DNA from: Engraulis encrasicolus
Taxonomy: Eukaryota > Chordata > Actinopteri > Clupeiformes > Engraulidae
Assembly (NCBI RefSeq): GCF_034702125.1
Contig: NC_085880.1
Span: 42,991,385 to 43,055,384, forward strand
Direction: 5' to 3'
DNA: 64,000 bases
Every line of letters starts with the position of its first letter. Position 1 is the stretch's first letter. Below, piece by piece: positions 1-33,805 of the stretch. The translations under genes and the position numbers were made by a program. The notes under the pieces were generated by a model. The model was not told the DNA's origin, did not search any database, and saw nothing but the letters and a program-made list of their open reading frames with translations.

Positions 1-407
1 GAAAACTACTGATATCATAATTATTTCAAATGCACTAGGCGAACACACACAGTTTCAAACCATCACAGATTTTGCCAAATGTCAGTGAGTGATAAAATAT
101 GAGTGCAAACCAGTTGCTGCCTGAAAGTGGTCCTGTTGCTATGGGGGAGCTGATTGAACAGAATTGCACTTGCAAAGGTAGAAAACAAAATCACACAGCA
201 GATCCGCCCACAGAATACTACTTGACTAAAAAAACAGTCCTTTAAAAAAAAATAACAAACACTATTCACTCGTACTGAAACCACCAGATAAGCGTAAGCC
301 AGTGAGACTCCATTCATGCCTTTGTGGTGCAATGGAGAGACAGGAGGACCTGACGCCAAACCTGCACAACTGGTTAATGTCACTCTGGAGTCTCTTGTGT
401 GTGTCTC

Positions 408-647
<240 letters not shown>

Positions 648-887
648 CCCATCCCCCACCTCTACCTTTCGCACTCACTCACACTCAGCCTGCCTGCCTG
701 TCTGTCTGTCTGCCTCTCAAGTAGGCCGCACACAAGAAAACGCTAACTCCGCTCTGTCAATATTTAAAGGCACGCAGTGCACGCCGCAGCGATGAGCAAT
801 TTAAACTGGCCTCTGAAGACAGAACGGGACGCCTCTTCCCAATTTTCACCCTCCCTAGAGAATATGTGGATTATTGGAAGAGAGGGG

Positions 888-919
<32 letters not shown>

Positions 920-1084
920 GATGACTACTACAAACAGCACTAATTAGACTTCTGGGAAAGAAGGAGCCCTCCCCCGTTCCTTCGGCCGTTCGTTTGTTCA
1001 ACAGTTATTTAAAGAGGGAGCTGAAAATTGCACACGGCGTGACATAATAGAAGCAGGCGGGCTGGGAATCATGTTTTATCTTGC

Positions 1085-1240
1085 TTACAGCACACTCACT
1101 CACTCACTCACTCAGCCACCCACACACACAGTCATGAACTCACTCACATACATACTCACTCACTCACACACACACACACACACACACACACGTACTCTCT
1201 CACACAGACACACAAACACTCACTCTCTCTCACACACACG
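1085..1240. repeat. CACT/CA-rich simple repeat
   Basis: Degenerate runs of cact and ca dinucleotides, including a pure CA block near 1166-1191. No coding content. Confidence 0.85.
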
Positions 1241-1328
1241 CACCATAACAACAACACATCCTCGCACTAACTGACTGGCTGTCCCTCTTTGTCCGAGCAA
1301 CGGACCTCATTATCCAGGGTTAACGAAT

Positions 1329-1332
<4 letters not shown>

Positions 1333-1412
<80 letters not shown>
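1333..1412. repeat. (TG)n microsatellite
   Basis: About 40 uninterrupted TG units followed by a G-rich and GA-rich tail to about 1465. Confidence 0.97.
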
Positions 1413-1413
<1 letters not shown>

Positions 1414-1972
1414 CGGGAAAGGGGGAGGGGGTTCATTTGCACAGAGGAGAGGCAGAGAGAGAGAGGGGGTAACAGGGGTCCTACCATCACATTATTGTCC
1501 CTAAACAGGAGTTGGCAAGAGACGACCACACAGGTCCCAATCCACAAAGGTCTCTCACCTTTACTGTACCTGACCTGTCTCCCTCTCATTCTTTACTCTT
1601 ATCTCCACATCTCCCACCTTTACTGTATCTTAACGTGTTGATCACATCGAGCAGGTTGTTCTGTATAAATTTGCAGAGCTAGAGTAAATAATACTAATCA
1701 AACTACCTAGTAACACGGTTCGATTGTTTGCCCTTTAGTAGAAACTCTCCTGAAAACAAGCTATTGTTGCACTTAGAGAGACAGGTCCCTGGCCCCTGGT
1801 CCGCCACCCTGGTCCCAACCCTTACCTGTGGTTGTGAGTGCCAATTAAACTCTCTCACTGTGACAGTAAACAAGTTCCATTTTGATGCAAAGTAGGTATA
1901 TTTAACTACTGGTTTCAGACAGAAAACAGTGGCGTGCACCAAAGTCCGTCTGTAAGCGTGCCTGTACTTGGT

Positions 1973-2245
1973 GGCCATCTTGGCGACGCCTCAGGGCAGC
2001 TATTTCTCTATATCATGCAACTGCACATGAGCAGCATTTGCTTGCGAGGCGACTGGATCAATGACAACGCAGCTCAGTAGGCAATTGCCTCTTTTTACTG
2101 GAAAGGTGGGATATATGCAAGCAAACACTATATTGGCATTACAAATCACCCCCATACATTTCTATGGATGTTTCCTTAAGCGTTGCATCTCGTGTACAGT
2201 GTCTCTGTGCACTGCACCTCATACGCATGTCAAAGCCACCGGATG
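1973..2245. repeat. Dispersed repeat family X, copy 1
   Basis: The block beginning 'gccatcttggcgacgcc' is similar over much of its length to 62589-63060 in GCLC intron 9. Shared anchors include a cagctcag(t/c)aggca segment and an atttctatgga segment, in the same order. No protein match was recognised; the class is unknown. Confidence 0.6.
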
Positions 2246-2606
2246 CAACTTCTACCTGCTGAGGTATGTGCTTAAATGAAAGGTGTGTGACGTCATGAAA
2301 CAAGGCCCAATGGTGGAGACTGGGTATGTTGAAGAGCACTCAGCAGCACTACAGCGTACAGGAACAACGTCAACTATTATATTACAAAACATTTTATAAA
2401 TAAGACACAGGCTGTCACCCCTCCCAGCAATCATCATAAATGAAAAAACTGAGTGAATCAGACCCTGAGCCTTCATCACATGCGTTCAACATGCATCTTT
2501 TTCAAGTAAAGTTGGTTTTATTGTCAATTTCTTTACATGCACTGATCATACAAAGAATTTGAAATTACGTTTCTTACTTTACCATGCAGACATAGACATA
2601 CTTTAG

Positions 2607-2800
2607 GTATAGACATGTGGCAGACTTGTAGCCCAAAGGTTGCCAGTGCGATTCCCAACCCGCCAGGCTGGTAGGGGGAGTAATTTATCAGTGCTCTCCC
2701 CCCTCCTCCTCCATGACAGAGGTACCCTGAGAATGGTACCCTCCCACCGCAATGCTCCCTTGGGGTGCACGGGTGAGGCATAAAATGCAATGCATCTTCG
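2607..2800 (+). repeat. tRNA-derived SINE, family B
   Basis: Contains the core 'gcccaaaggttgccagt' followed by a B-box-like gcgattccc and a body with agtaatttatcagtgctctcc and 'ctcccttggggtgcacggg'. The same body occurs inverted at 11815-12100 and 40405-40715. This fits a tRNA-headed SINE family; the name is not known to me. Confidence 0.7.
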
Positions 2801-3539
2801 TGAGCAAGGCCAACAAAAGCCCCTTAACACTTTGCATCGGCAAGTAGTTTCAGGCAGGAAGTCCAGTGGAAAGAGAGACAAACCTCCCCCCAGAAAACAC
2901 TGTAACCAGGGTTACCATCAGCACTGTGGAAGGGGGCCACATTGACAGCAAACAAACATCTCCCACCTTATCTAGTAACTTAGAACCCCTGACAACATCA
3001 GGATTTTGTAATGCGATTATATAATTTCTAAATCTTAGTCTGAAGAACATCTCGTGGCTGAAAGGCAAGCTAGCAGCTTCAGTAAGATCCTTTTTTGGCA
3101 CCGACTGGTAGTGTGCAGGTGTTTCCTTTTCTCCGTGCCTAACGGTCTACATAAGTGACTTATAACACACTTGTTCAGCAAAAAACAATCCTTTGTCAGA
3201 TATCTGCACAGATTTCTTGTACGTTGCCAACAAGGCCTTTATTATTGAGATAGTTCTAAAAAGAACCTAGTAGGCACTTGATTTTGCTTAACACACATCT
3301 TTTACGGCACTTTTGCAGCCAATAATTAGGCACGCGTTAGTGGCCAACACTTGACACTTAAAATAAAGTGTTACCCAGATTTCACTTGAAACTGCGCAAC
3401 ATACAGTAGCCTTGTGTGAGCCCAGTGTCTGACACCAGCCAACACCCAAACCCACCTTGACTAACAAATGTTCTGAGGGAAACTACTACTATGCTTTCAC
3501 AACAGTTTCTCCCGCCAACTTCACAGATACTGGCAGTGG

Positions 3540-3690
3540 ACAGTTACCAGGAAAATGGGAGATAGACACAGGGAGAGAGACAGAGAGAGACAGAGAGAGG
3601 GGGCAGAGACAAAGAGAGCGAGCGAGCGAAATGTAGAGAGATCGAGAGCGAGAGAGAGTTAAGAGCGAGCGAGAGAGAGAGAATGAAAGA
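3540..3690. repeat. GA-rich simple repeat
   Basis: Degenerate gaga/gagc purine-rich tract. No gene. Confidence 0.8.
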
Positions 3691-4034
3691 ATTGTGAAAC
3701 TGAGAGATCTAAGTGATCCAAAGCATTTCCTCAGTGATAAGCAGGGGGTTCCATTGCTCCTCCCCGCCCTCCTCTTCCTCCCGCAGTCAAAGGGCGCAGT
3801 GGAGAGGGCAGGAGGACACGTGCAGTGCGGCAGCAGCAACCCAACCAGGCAGGACGGGACGGCTGGGCTGGCGTCACACCCTGATACGTCAGCACTCTGC
3901 ACAACACAGCACAGCCCTCTCTTGTCTCTTGTCTCTCTACTCAGGCCTCAAAGACGAGACGTGCCCGCTCTGCTCGCCCTCTCATGTCTCAGCATGTGAA
4001 CACTGTACAGGAACACTGTAGTGCACTCACTCTG

Positions 4035-4345
4035 CTCAAGAGCCAAGAGTGGCGTATTGTTTGTGTCAGTGTTCTGAGCAAAGCAGTGATATTACATGTG
4101 CCGTGCCGTGCCCCCCCTGTATTTCTCCTCTTGCTTTGAGGCCACGTTTTGGTTTGGAGTTTTGGACTGTCATATGGGCCTAGAGCAGGGTGGGGGTACC
4201 GTTTTAACCACTAAAAATGTTATCAAGTCCTTCAAGGGCCGTACTATGAACACAAACCAGGATCTGTGCTCAAGAGCCAAGAGTGGCGTATTGTTCTTGC
4301 CAGTGCTCTGAGCAGAGCAGTGATATTACATGTGCCGTGCACCCT
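4035..4345. repeat. Direct duplication flanking a MITE fragment
   Basis: A block of about 75 bp beginning 'gctcaagagccaagagtggc' occurs at about 4035-4108 and again at about 4267-4338. Between the copies is a hAT-MITE fragment containing 'caagggccgtactatgaac', shared with the element at 5470-5790. Confidence 0.75.
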
Positions 4346-4481
4346 CCACCACCACCACCTGTATTTTTCTTCTTGCTTTGTGGCCGGTCTGTCTTGTACT
4401 GCCTAGGACAGTTAAGGCCTCCATGATCCATGTGAATTTATGATGTAAATGTTATGCGGGATGTTTGCATATGATTTAGGC

Positions 4482-5130
4482 CAGAGGTGGACAACTAAGG
4501 CCTGGGAGCCATGCAGCCCGCAGAGCCATTTCATCTGGTCCCTATAGTCTGGTAACACTTTATAATAATGCTCCTTAGTAAAGACTCAGTAAATAATTAA
4601 CTAATGATGAATAAAACATTAACAAATGTTTTTATTATTAACTAAGTTTTATTAATGCTTTATAAAATATCTACAAAGGATATATGCAAGATTTTACACA
4701 CCTTATAACAGAGTATTTTATTCATTTACAAGCAACTTGTAAATGTTTGATAAATATAAAATATAAACATAGCATTTCCTAGTCATTTACAAACGTTTGT
4801 TAATGTTTTGTTCATCAATAGTTAATTATTTATTAAGTCTTTATAATGCTTTTTTGCATCCATTATTCTAAAGTGTTACCTATAGTCTTTACTAGAAAGA
4901 GAACTTCACAATCCATATTTTTATAATAATTATCCAAGACAGGGAGCTTGCGGGTTTGAGAGTAGCCAAGCACATATACTACGGTTGTATTCATCTAAGT
5001 ACATTATAATGTGCAGGAATGTCAGTGTACATTATTTTATATTATTGACACAAGCCTGCGACATCTGGCCCTTTCAGTCAATATTCTAAATCCAACAAGG
5101 CCCTTGGACTAAAATAATTGCCCATCCCTA
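4482..5130. mobile_element. hAT-like MITE split by a nested MITE
   Basis: Ends are cagaggtggacaactaagg on the left and a complementary aattgcccatccct on the right. The interior (ggcc-, gcagcccgc-containing) is interrupted by the 330-bp MITE at 4551-4880. Non-coding. Confidence 0.65.
4551..4880. mobile_element. 330-bp MITE, 8-bp TSD (hAT-like)
   Basis: Terminal inverted repeats ggtaacactttata / reverse complement (taaagtgttacc). It is flanked by a perfect 8-bp duplication tatagtct at 4543-4550 and 4881-4888. A second copy of exactly the same length is at 38020-38349. The 8-bp duplication points to a hAT-type transposase in trans. Confidence 0.9.
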
Positions 5131-5469
5131 ATGTATTAGGAGCAACGTTTCGATCATAGATCTTCTTCAGGCATCTTGATCTATGATTGAAACGTTGCTC
5201 GTAATAAATTAAGTCTTTTGCAAGCAGTGTGCAGATCCTTTCCCGCTCCTACATGTGACAATTTTTTGATTTGGCACCTGCTGATGCTTTTTTGCTGGAT
5301 GTGCGCACTTTCCACTACACCCCATCCCTAATGTAGCCTATACCCTGCCTGCTGGACATGCTCACCTCCTGCCACATTAAGAGTATCTTTACTGCCAATT
5401 GATTTCTCATCTCAATTTTGCCTAAAAGTGGCACGTTTTGGTTTGGCGTTTAAGACCTTCATGTGGGCC

Positions 5470-5790
5470 TAGACCAGAGGTGAGGAGTCTCTTTCATTCA
5501 AGGCCGAGGGCCACTACAAATTGTATCAAGTCCTCCAAGGGCCGTACTATGAACACAAACCAGAATTTCCCCCTGCAGTTTAGGCCTATTGAAGGTGTCC
5601 ACTTACAACAGACCCTCCCTTCACTAGGTCCCCTGAAAATATAAACTTAACTTAATTATATTGCAAAGATTCCTTTACAAAACATGTCTTATTATCATGG
5701 GAAACTGTATAATACTAAAATTATATCGGGGGCCGGACAAGACGACCCTCGAGACATCGAGGACCTCTGGCCTAAACCTAAATATCCCTC
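5470..5790. mobile_element. hAT-like MITE fragment (ggccgtactatgaac family)
   Basis: Starts with a degenerate cagaggtgaggagtctc end and includes 'caagggccgtactatgaac'. The same family appears inverted and better preserved at 25557-25850 (ends caggggtggggacc / ccccacccctg). Confidence 0.6.
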
Positions 5791-6300
5791 ACCACTAATA
5801 GTGAGCAAGCTCTATTTCCACTACACAGGTATCGGTCTCTCTTTTTTGTTGTTGTTGTTTTATCTGGACCGTGCGACTACAGAGTGACTTTGTTGTTTTT
5901 AGTACATCAATGGAAGCCTTTGTTCTTTTCTTTTCGGCTGGCTGGACAACAGGTCATTGGGTTGGTTGGTTGGTTGCAAAAAGGGGAAACGGTTCAAAAG
6001 GTGTTCAATCACTGCTCTTCCACTTCCCCTGTAAAGTGGATGGGTGTACTACACACACACACTGATCCCTCCCCAGTCCTAGAGAAGCGATCGTTATATG
6101 GCCCTGTGATCCATCAAGGCAATGAAAGTGGAGGCCATCAGGCAGACAGTGGATGGGGAGAGAGAAGGGGAATCAGGGATTGCAGTAGGTGTTTTTGCTG
6201 CCGGCTTCACAGTAATCTAAAAGATTGCCCAAGACGTAACAGCTTTTCCAACCACCCAAACAACCACTGACTGACAACAATAACATGAACGTGAGGCAGC

Positions 6301-6490
6301 TGTCTGTGGCCAAGTGGTTAAGGACATGGACTTAAGATCAGAGGGTTGCAATCCCACCCTTCCACTCCCTACCATAGGCTGAGGTGCCCTTGAGCAAGGC
6401 ATCTAACCCCCATAGTGCTCCAGGGACTGTAACTAATACCCTGTTATATATGTAAGGCACTTTGGATTAAAAAGCGTCAACTACAGTAAG
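6301..6490 (+). repeat. tRNA-derived SINE, family A
   Basis: A tRNA-like head (gtggccaagtggttaagg ... gggttgcaatccc) is followed by a body with 'cccttgagcaaggcatctaa' and 'ctccagggactgtaac'. A related copy lies in KLHL31 intron 2 at 34527-34702, where the B box is the canonical ggttcgaatcc. Confidence 0.85.
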
Positions 6491-6911
6491 TGTAATGTAA
6501 TAATAATAATGAATAACTTCACAGTAATCGAAATCAAATTACTTCACAGTATTAACCTAAAAGATTGCTCAAGACTTTGTACTGTATGTGTTTTTATTGT
6601 AGGCCTGTTATGTCATTCTGCTGTGCTGTAAGACAAATGGCCTTTTTAAGGACATTAAAGCTTTCAAGTCAAGTCAAGTCAAGTCAAACAACCACTGACT
6701 GACAACAATAACATGAAGCTACGGTGATGCAAAAGACTCAACATGAGGAGCAGCTGCAGCTTTGCTATCTATGATGATGGCAAACACCAAGGACAAGAAA
6801 CTGAAGAACACAGTGTATCGAGTTTCCAACTGAAGAAGTGCAAACAAAAGGTGTCCTGTTTGTACATGTGTGACATTTGCCAAAACTAAGTCGTGGCACA
6901 TTAGGGTGCAG

Positions 6912-7082
6912 TGAGGTCCCAGCTGTGGCTCAGTCAGCTGGGCACTCCACTACTACACCGGTGACCCTAGGTTCAATTCCAGTCCGGGTCATTTGCCGAG
7001 CTATCCGCGTCTCTCTCTCCCCACTTTCTTTCTGTCACCCTCTATACGGTCCTGTCACAAACATAAAGGCTTAACACAAAAA
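6912..7082 (+). repeat. tRNA-derived SINE, family C
   Basis: Head 'cccagctgtggctcagtcag' with B box gttcaattcc, then a body with tctctctccccactttctttctgtc and an A-rich tail after cataaaggc. Sister copies: 22935-23115, 26605-26765, 51915-52065, 58485-58645 and 60718-60905. Confidence 0.85.
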
Positions 7083-7440
7083 AAATAGTGTACTGTGTGA
7101 TAGGAGTTTTGGGCAGAGGAACAGTCTCAGCAGTCAGATTTGTTGCAGTTGCTGCAGGAATTCAGATTGTTTTGAAAACATTCTTCGTTTCGCCCAGTAT
7201 TCCGGAAAACACCATCTCACTCCAACCTGTTGAATTCCTTTAATTCCTTTACCAGGGTTCGAGGAGAGCAAGCAATAGCTTTCTGTACTAAGAAGAAACC
7301 AACCTGCTTCTTTTAAACATCTCTCATGTCTACCAACTATGTCACAAATGTGAAATATGGTGGAAAGACTGTTAACAACTACCCACGTTGTCTGTCTTGC
7401 CTATCTTCAATTGTCTTGACAACCGTGAGCTGGGGGGAAG

Positions 7441-7464
7441 GTGTGTGTGTGTGTGTGTGTGTGT
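7441..7464. repeat. (GT)12 microsatellite
   Basis: Short pure GT run. Confidence 0.9.
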
Positions 7465-8728
7465 AATGGCATTTGGGACGACATCATAAAACAATCCTCC
7501 CATTCTCTGCTGTCACCCTTCATCAAGTCACATGGCTGGCCAACGTAGTAACTTATTGACCGCCCGCCCGGTGAGCAATGTTTTATTGCTGAAATAGCTT
7601 GAATGTCTTATGGCACTGAGACAAGGATAGAAATGGCACATGCGATAGTACGGTTGTCCTCTTGTAGCACTCCTTGTTCTCTCTCTCTATAACAGAATAG
7701 AGCAATTGTCTTCCCCCGGCATCTAACCTACATCAACTCCTTGCGTAAGCCCTGCATGATGGGAACACAACTGTACTATAGTCACACACAAGAAGCACAG
7801 ATCTCTCTCTCCATCTCAGATGATGTGGGCCAATTGTCCTAGCAGACAGGCAGGTCAAAAACCCATCCGACTAGTCAGGGTGGCATGGCATTACTTACAC
7901 CCCAAGCAACACCATGGCAAGCCTGAAGTGTAGTCGTAGAAATGTCCTACTTATAAAGAGGGTGCAAGGGATAGAATCTCCCCGAAATCCCACATGTAAA
8001 ATTCTACTTACAATGTAAACAGAACGCTGAGTGGGGGGATTGAGCCACACCTATAGCCAACCTCTCGTGACTAGGGCAAGATGGACATCTCTTTAAATTA
8101 TGGGATGGATAGGAAAGACAAAGTCCTTTACTGCACAGGCATAAATAAGATAATTTACTTACTGATCCTCTGTCACTGGGTTTCAATATGAGCTCTGAAA
8201 GTGGCAATGACATGTTGTGGGCTTTCAATCAAAGTTGGATCAGCTGTAAAGCCTAATGGGTAGAGAGGCCTTCAATGGCCCCTCCGGGTAGTGGGTCGAT
8301 ACGTTTGACATTTCTACAAATGTTTACAGACACAAGTCAGAGACTGTGGATGCTCTCAGGTGGAACGCTGAAGGTCACCAGTTGGAAAAGTACAGTGCAG
8401 GAAGAAACAAACTGAATAGCCTTAGGGAAATTCCTGTGTGGTCGCTTACATTGCGTAAGTGAAACGACACATTCTCATGAAATACACTCGTACCTGTCAC
8501 CACCGTTTCACCTCACGCTAGCCTGTTAGCTAACTCGAAACTGGATGCTAGAAGGAGGATAATGCTGGCACTTTCCCGTGCCACGCAGTACAGCAGGGCA
8601 ACAAGTTGAATAGGTAATGTTACAGTTACCCTACGGCCTCGTCTTACTTTAGATAATGACTTATTTCACTGAGTCACTGGACACACACGACATGCACCGC
8701 GCTAGTTATAGCAGACTTAGCAACTTCA

Positions 8729-9480
<752 letters not shown>

Positions 9481-9986
9481 GCAGCCACCGTCCTAGTTGT
9501 ACAAACCATTTCCGTGAAAAGTCCGCTTTGGTTAGAAATTCAAACATCAAATGTATGTATTTATTTGCATTATATAAAATGCACAACGCGCCAAGAGCAC
9601 GCTTTTGTATCAGGATGCAAAATGAAGTTGGTTGCTGAAAGGACGCCGTTTTCGACTCCCGACAGTTTCACCGTGTCGTTGTACAAAATGACAAAGTTTA
9701 TTTAAAATAGGTCTACCCCAATAGATTTGTTTTTTGAAAGCGAACACATAAAATTAGTTTTGTTTGTTTGATAGTCTTGAGAAAAGTTGTAAATGCGGAT
9801 TGACATGAGACGCCTATGAAAATCTTAAGTTAATGGTTTAATACTCCAGCCCCTTGTTAAAATGTAAAATGCACACGCTCTCTCTGGCAAAGTTTGACAG
9901 GGCAACCTGTGGAAAATGGAAGTTCTGCAAGTTACATCTGCATTCCATGTACAGCCACTAGGGAGCGCCAAATATCTACTTTAAGC

Positions 9987-11316
9987 ATGAGTGTCAAACT
10001 CAAATTGACTGAATAGAAGGGGCCGGAATCAAAATCTGGGAAGAAGTCGCGGGCCAAACTCAATATTATTATTTTTGTGAAAAGGGCAAAATTGTGCATG
10101 TATGCACTGAATACTCCTAGTTAAAATTCACACAGTCTTTCCATTATACAGCTCCAGGCCTTTTTATTAGAATAGCATGAAAAAGTTGATTTATTTCCAT
10201 AATTCCATCAATAATGTTAAACTGTCATGGATTGTAGATTCATGGCCCAGTTTTTTAACTATTCCAATCATTTTTTTTCTTTTTATATACGTTGGCCTTC
10301 CAGCTCAAAAAACCCATGAATTGGGGAATTCGCAGCATTAGAATATTGTAATAAAATCACATTTTTCTTCATCAAAATTCGTTTCACATCAGTGCACCTC
10401 AAATCAGTTGAAATTTGGTAAGTTACTTTCTACATAACATGCAAAGATCAATACTTGGTTAGGACTCTCTCTGTCTTAATAACGGCCATGATGCGTTTAA
10501 CATTGAAGTCAATGGCAAAAACAGTGCAATTTTCAATGGGGTTTCATTTCTGGTGAGTTAGAATTAAACTGGTGAGTTAACACCAAAACGTGGCATGGAA
10601 ATCTTCGGGTATATTGAAGAGGGAAGTGTGGGGCACCAGGTCAACAAACAAGAACAGCTGACAGCAAAGCATCAATGATATCTGAGCTTCCATAACTCCC
10701 ATGCACTGTTTTTGCCATTGACTTCAATGTTAAACGCATCATGGCCGTTATGAAGACAGAGAATGTCCTAACCAAGTATTGACCATTGCATGTTATGTAG
10801 AAAGTACCAAATTTCAACTGATTTAATGTGACCCGAATTTTGATGAAGAAAAATGTGATTTTATTACAATATTCTAATGCTGCGAATTCCCCAATTCATG
10901 GGTTTTTTGAGCTGGAAGGCCAACGTATATAAAAAGAAAAAAAATAATGATTGGAATAGTTAAAAAAAACTGGGCCATGAATCTACAATCCATGACAGTT
11001 TAACATTATTGATGGAATTATGGAAATAAATCAACTTTTTCATGCTATTCTAATAAAAAGGCCTGGAGCTGTATATGGTGGTTAAAATGCGCCTGTCCTC
11101 CATTGTGTATTGTGTTGCATATGAGTGTAATAACTTTCATTCACTTGGGTCTGACTCACCAAATTGCTCAATGTTCAATGTTGAAGTCTTGTTATGCTAT
11201 ACATTAATGGTTTATGTGGGCCAACTGTAATTCACATTTGAAATGATCTCGCTCGCGGGACGAATAAAATGACTTGACGGGCCAAATTTGGCCTCCTGGC
11301 CTGAGTTTGACATCCC
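9987..11316. mobile_element. hAT-like MITE (gtgtcaaactcaa ends) carrying a nested foldback
   Basis: Left end 'agtgtcaaactcaaattgac', right end 'gcctgagtttgacatccc', with typical interior phrases gggccggaat, cgggccaaactc and gggccaaatttggcc. A sister copy is at 63149-63460. The element is split by 10149-11071. Confidence 0.75.
10149..11071. mobile_element. Foldback (palindromic) element, copy 1
   Basis: The left half, starting cagctccaggcctttttatt, is repeated in inverted orientation in the right half, ending aataaaaaggcctggagctg, almost base for base over arms of about 390 bp. It is flanked by TATA/TATA, compatible with a TA target duplication. There is no coding capacity. The left arm lacks an inner part that is present in copy 2 (55920-56999). 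A Tc1/mariner-type mobiliser is possible but unproven. Confidence 0.92.
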
Positions 11317-11402
11317 AAAGAATTAATCACTCACTCATGCAGAGGTAAACATATGAAAAAAAAACAGAAAGAAACTCAGTCGTCTAGTCACTCAAACAAA
11401 GC

Positions 11403-11408
11403 TTTATT
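11403..11408 (-). terminator. Elongin A polyadenylation signal
   Basis: AATAAA on the minus strand, 36 bp past the elongin A stop codon. No competing signal is closer. Confidence 0.7.
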
Positions 11409-11444
11409 TATGTACATACATGCATCTCAACATTTCATCACTGC

Positions 11445-32021
<20,577 letters not shown>

Positions 32022-32440
32022 TCTCTCACTCACGTGCGAGCTGTGATATCGATGATATCCTACCTGAGGCCTACACCTGCACATTTGAGGGTCGTTAAGA
32101 CGTCATCATCTGTATTGGGGGCGGTGCGAACTCACCATAAACCCAAAATATGTTTATATAACTTTTACAAATAATGTAGGCCTATTAATTAATCACGTCC
32201 ATGATTATAGGCTACCTTAGCTGAATTCACTGTGTGATGAATCAAAAGGCAAAATGACGAGAGAAAGGTTGTTCGCTTGCCTTCAGTCTCACGCGGAGAG
32301 GCAAGGTCATGTTTCAGCATCGATAGAGGCTATTGTAAGTGAATCGGATATTATTGGGGTCCTATCCAATTCGACCCCCCAAACCTGCGGTGTGGTCTGT
32401 TTACGGGCGGGCAGAGGAGGAGTTATTCCCAGTTACAACT
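32022..32440. promoter_or_regulatory. Putative bidirectional elongin A / KLHL31 promoter
   Basis: The elongin A start codon (minus strand) and the proposed first KLHL31 exon (plus strand) are head to head across about 0.4 kb. An inverted CCAAT box (ATTGG, 32114-32118) overlaps a GC box (GGGGGCGG, 32117-32124) about 95 bp upstream of the elongin A ATG. Start sites are not visible. Confidence 0.5.
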
Positions 32441-32563
32441 GATACCACTGGACACGGCGTCTCTCTTTCTCTCTCCGTCTCTCTGTCACACTCTCTCTCT
32501 TGCGCACGCCAAGTTGGAGGCGCCAGTCACTTCTACCCCAGCCTCTGCTTCATCTCACTCTCG
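32440..32563 (+). other. KLHL31: Candidate KLHL31 5' UTR exon
   Basis: A pyrimidine-rich leader ends in a strong splice donor (CTCTCG|GTAAGT at 32564). The next good acceptors lie just before the KLHL31 ATG (gcag at 33501-33504 and ccccag at 33525-33530). The start position of the exon is a guess. Confidence 0.45.
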
Positions 32564-33022
32564 GTAAGTTGCACGTGTTGGCACCAGTTTCTTTGAAATT
32601 ACGCGACAGTCTGATAATTTAACAATTAGCCCATGTAACATACTTGTAAGCATGTGCTATAGACACATTTCTAAGTAATTAGGCCTACACGATTTCCTTT
32701 GGTCCTTATGCTCAGTCTGGAGGCCTGCATGACAGTTAATCGCTGACAGCGCATGACAGCACTGTCAGAATTTAATTTTTACTGTATGAACTGACCACGT
32801 TTTAACAGCTTATTGATTTTGTTTGACCTAACTCAATATATTTGGTTTGAGTTTCAACATGTCTTGTGTGTTTACTTTGTCCTTGAATTGCTGCGTAATT
32901 TTGGCTACACTAAAACACAAACGGTTCATATTTAATAACTTACATATTTAATAAATGTATAACTATTAAACGTTTAGAGATTGCGAAAGGTTAGGCTATA
33001 CATGCAGTCCTGACACAACATC

Positions 33023-33030
33023 TATAAAAG
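33023..33030 (+). promoter_or_regulatory. KLHL31: TATAAAAG / CArG-like element upstream of KLHL31 ATG
   Basis: TCTATAAAAGGA looks like a TATA box and is also one base from a CArG (serum response factor) site. KLHL31 is a striated muscle gene, so an internal muscle promoter is possible. Speculative. Confidence 0.3.
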
Positions 33031-33538
33031 GAACGCCAAGAGCCCCCAACCCTACCCTGCGCGTCTATTCTTGGACGCGGTAGTGATAAATAGTGACAGA
33101 TGCGAGGACAGGAATGTTGACGTGGTAACATGCTCCTACCAACGTGGCTAGCTTTACCTTTTCATTTAATTTATCTCACCATAATCTCTAAAATGACATT
33201 AGGGCCTAGACATTGAAATTGCATTTTGGTTAAGTGTTCACTCAGGACCGTGCCATTGATCCAGTAAAAGTCATTATGCTGTAACAGGCCAATGGAAGCA
33301 GGCCAATCTAGAGCAGGCCAATGGAATGGCCTGACTTTGTATCTGTTTTCTGACTTGAAATAAGATGTCACAGGAATGGAGCACACATATTGGGACAATG
33401 AAATGGAAAGATGTGACATTGATTTCTGAAGTAGTGTTGTGGCTTTTTGGAAAAGTGATTTTACACAACAAGTGATCACGACTAAACCAGACGTTGTATT
33501 GCAGGTCTTGGCTGTGACCCCCACCCCCAGCAGCAGTC

Positions 33539-33805
33539 ATGGCACCCAAAAAGAACAAGGCAGCCAAGAAGAACAAGGGAGACATAAATGAGATGACCAT
33601 CATGGTTGAGGACAGCCCTATCAACAAGATCAACGGGCTGAACACACTCCTCGAAGGTGGAAATGGCTTCAGCTGCATCTCCACAGAGGTCAACGACCCC
33701 GTCTATGCCCCCAACCTCCTGGAGGGCCTGAGCAACATGAGAACGGACAGCTTCCTGTGCGACCTGACCGTCTCCACCAAATCCAAGTCTTTCGACGTCC
33801 ACAAG
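33539..33805 (+). CDS. KLHL31: KLHL31 coding exon 1
   Basis: Residues 1-89, from the KLHL31 leader to KSFDVHK in the BTB domain. ATG has G at -3 and +4. Leaves at AAG|GTCCAC, a weak donor. Reading on would hit a stop two codons later. Confidence 0.93.
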
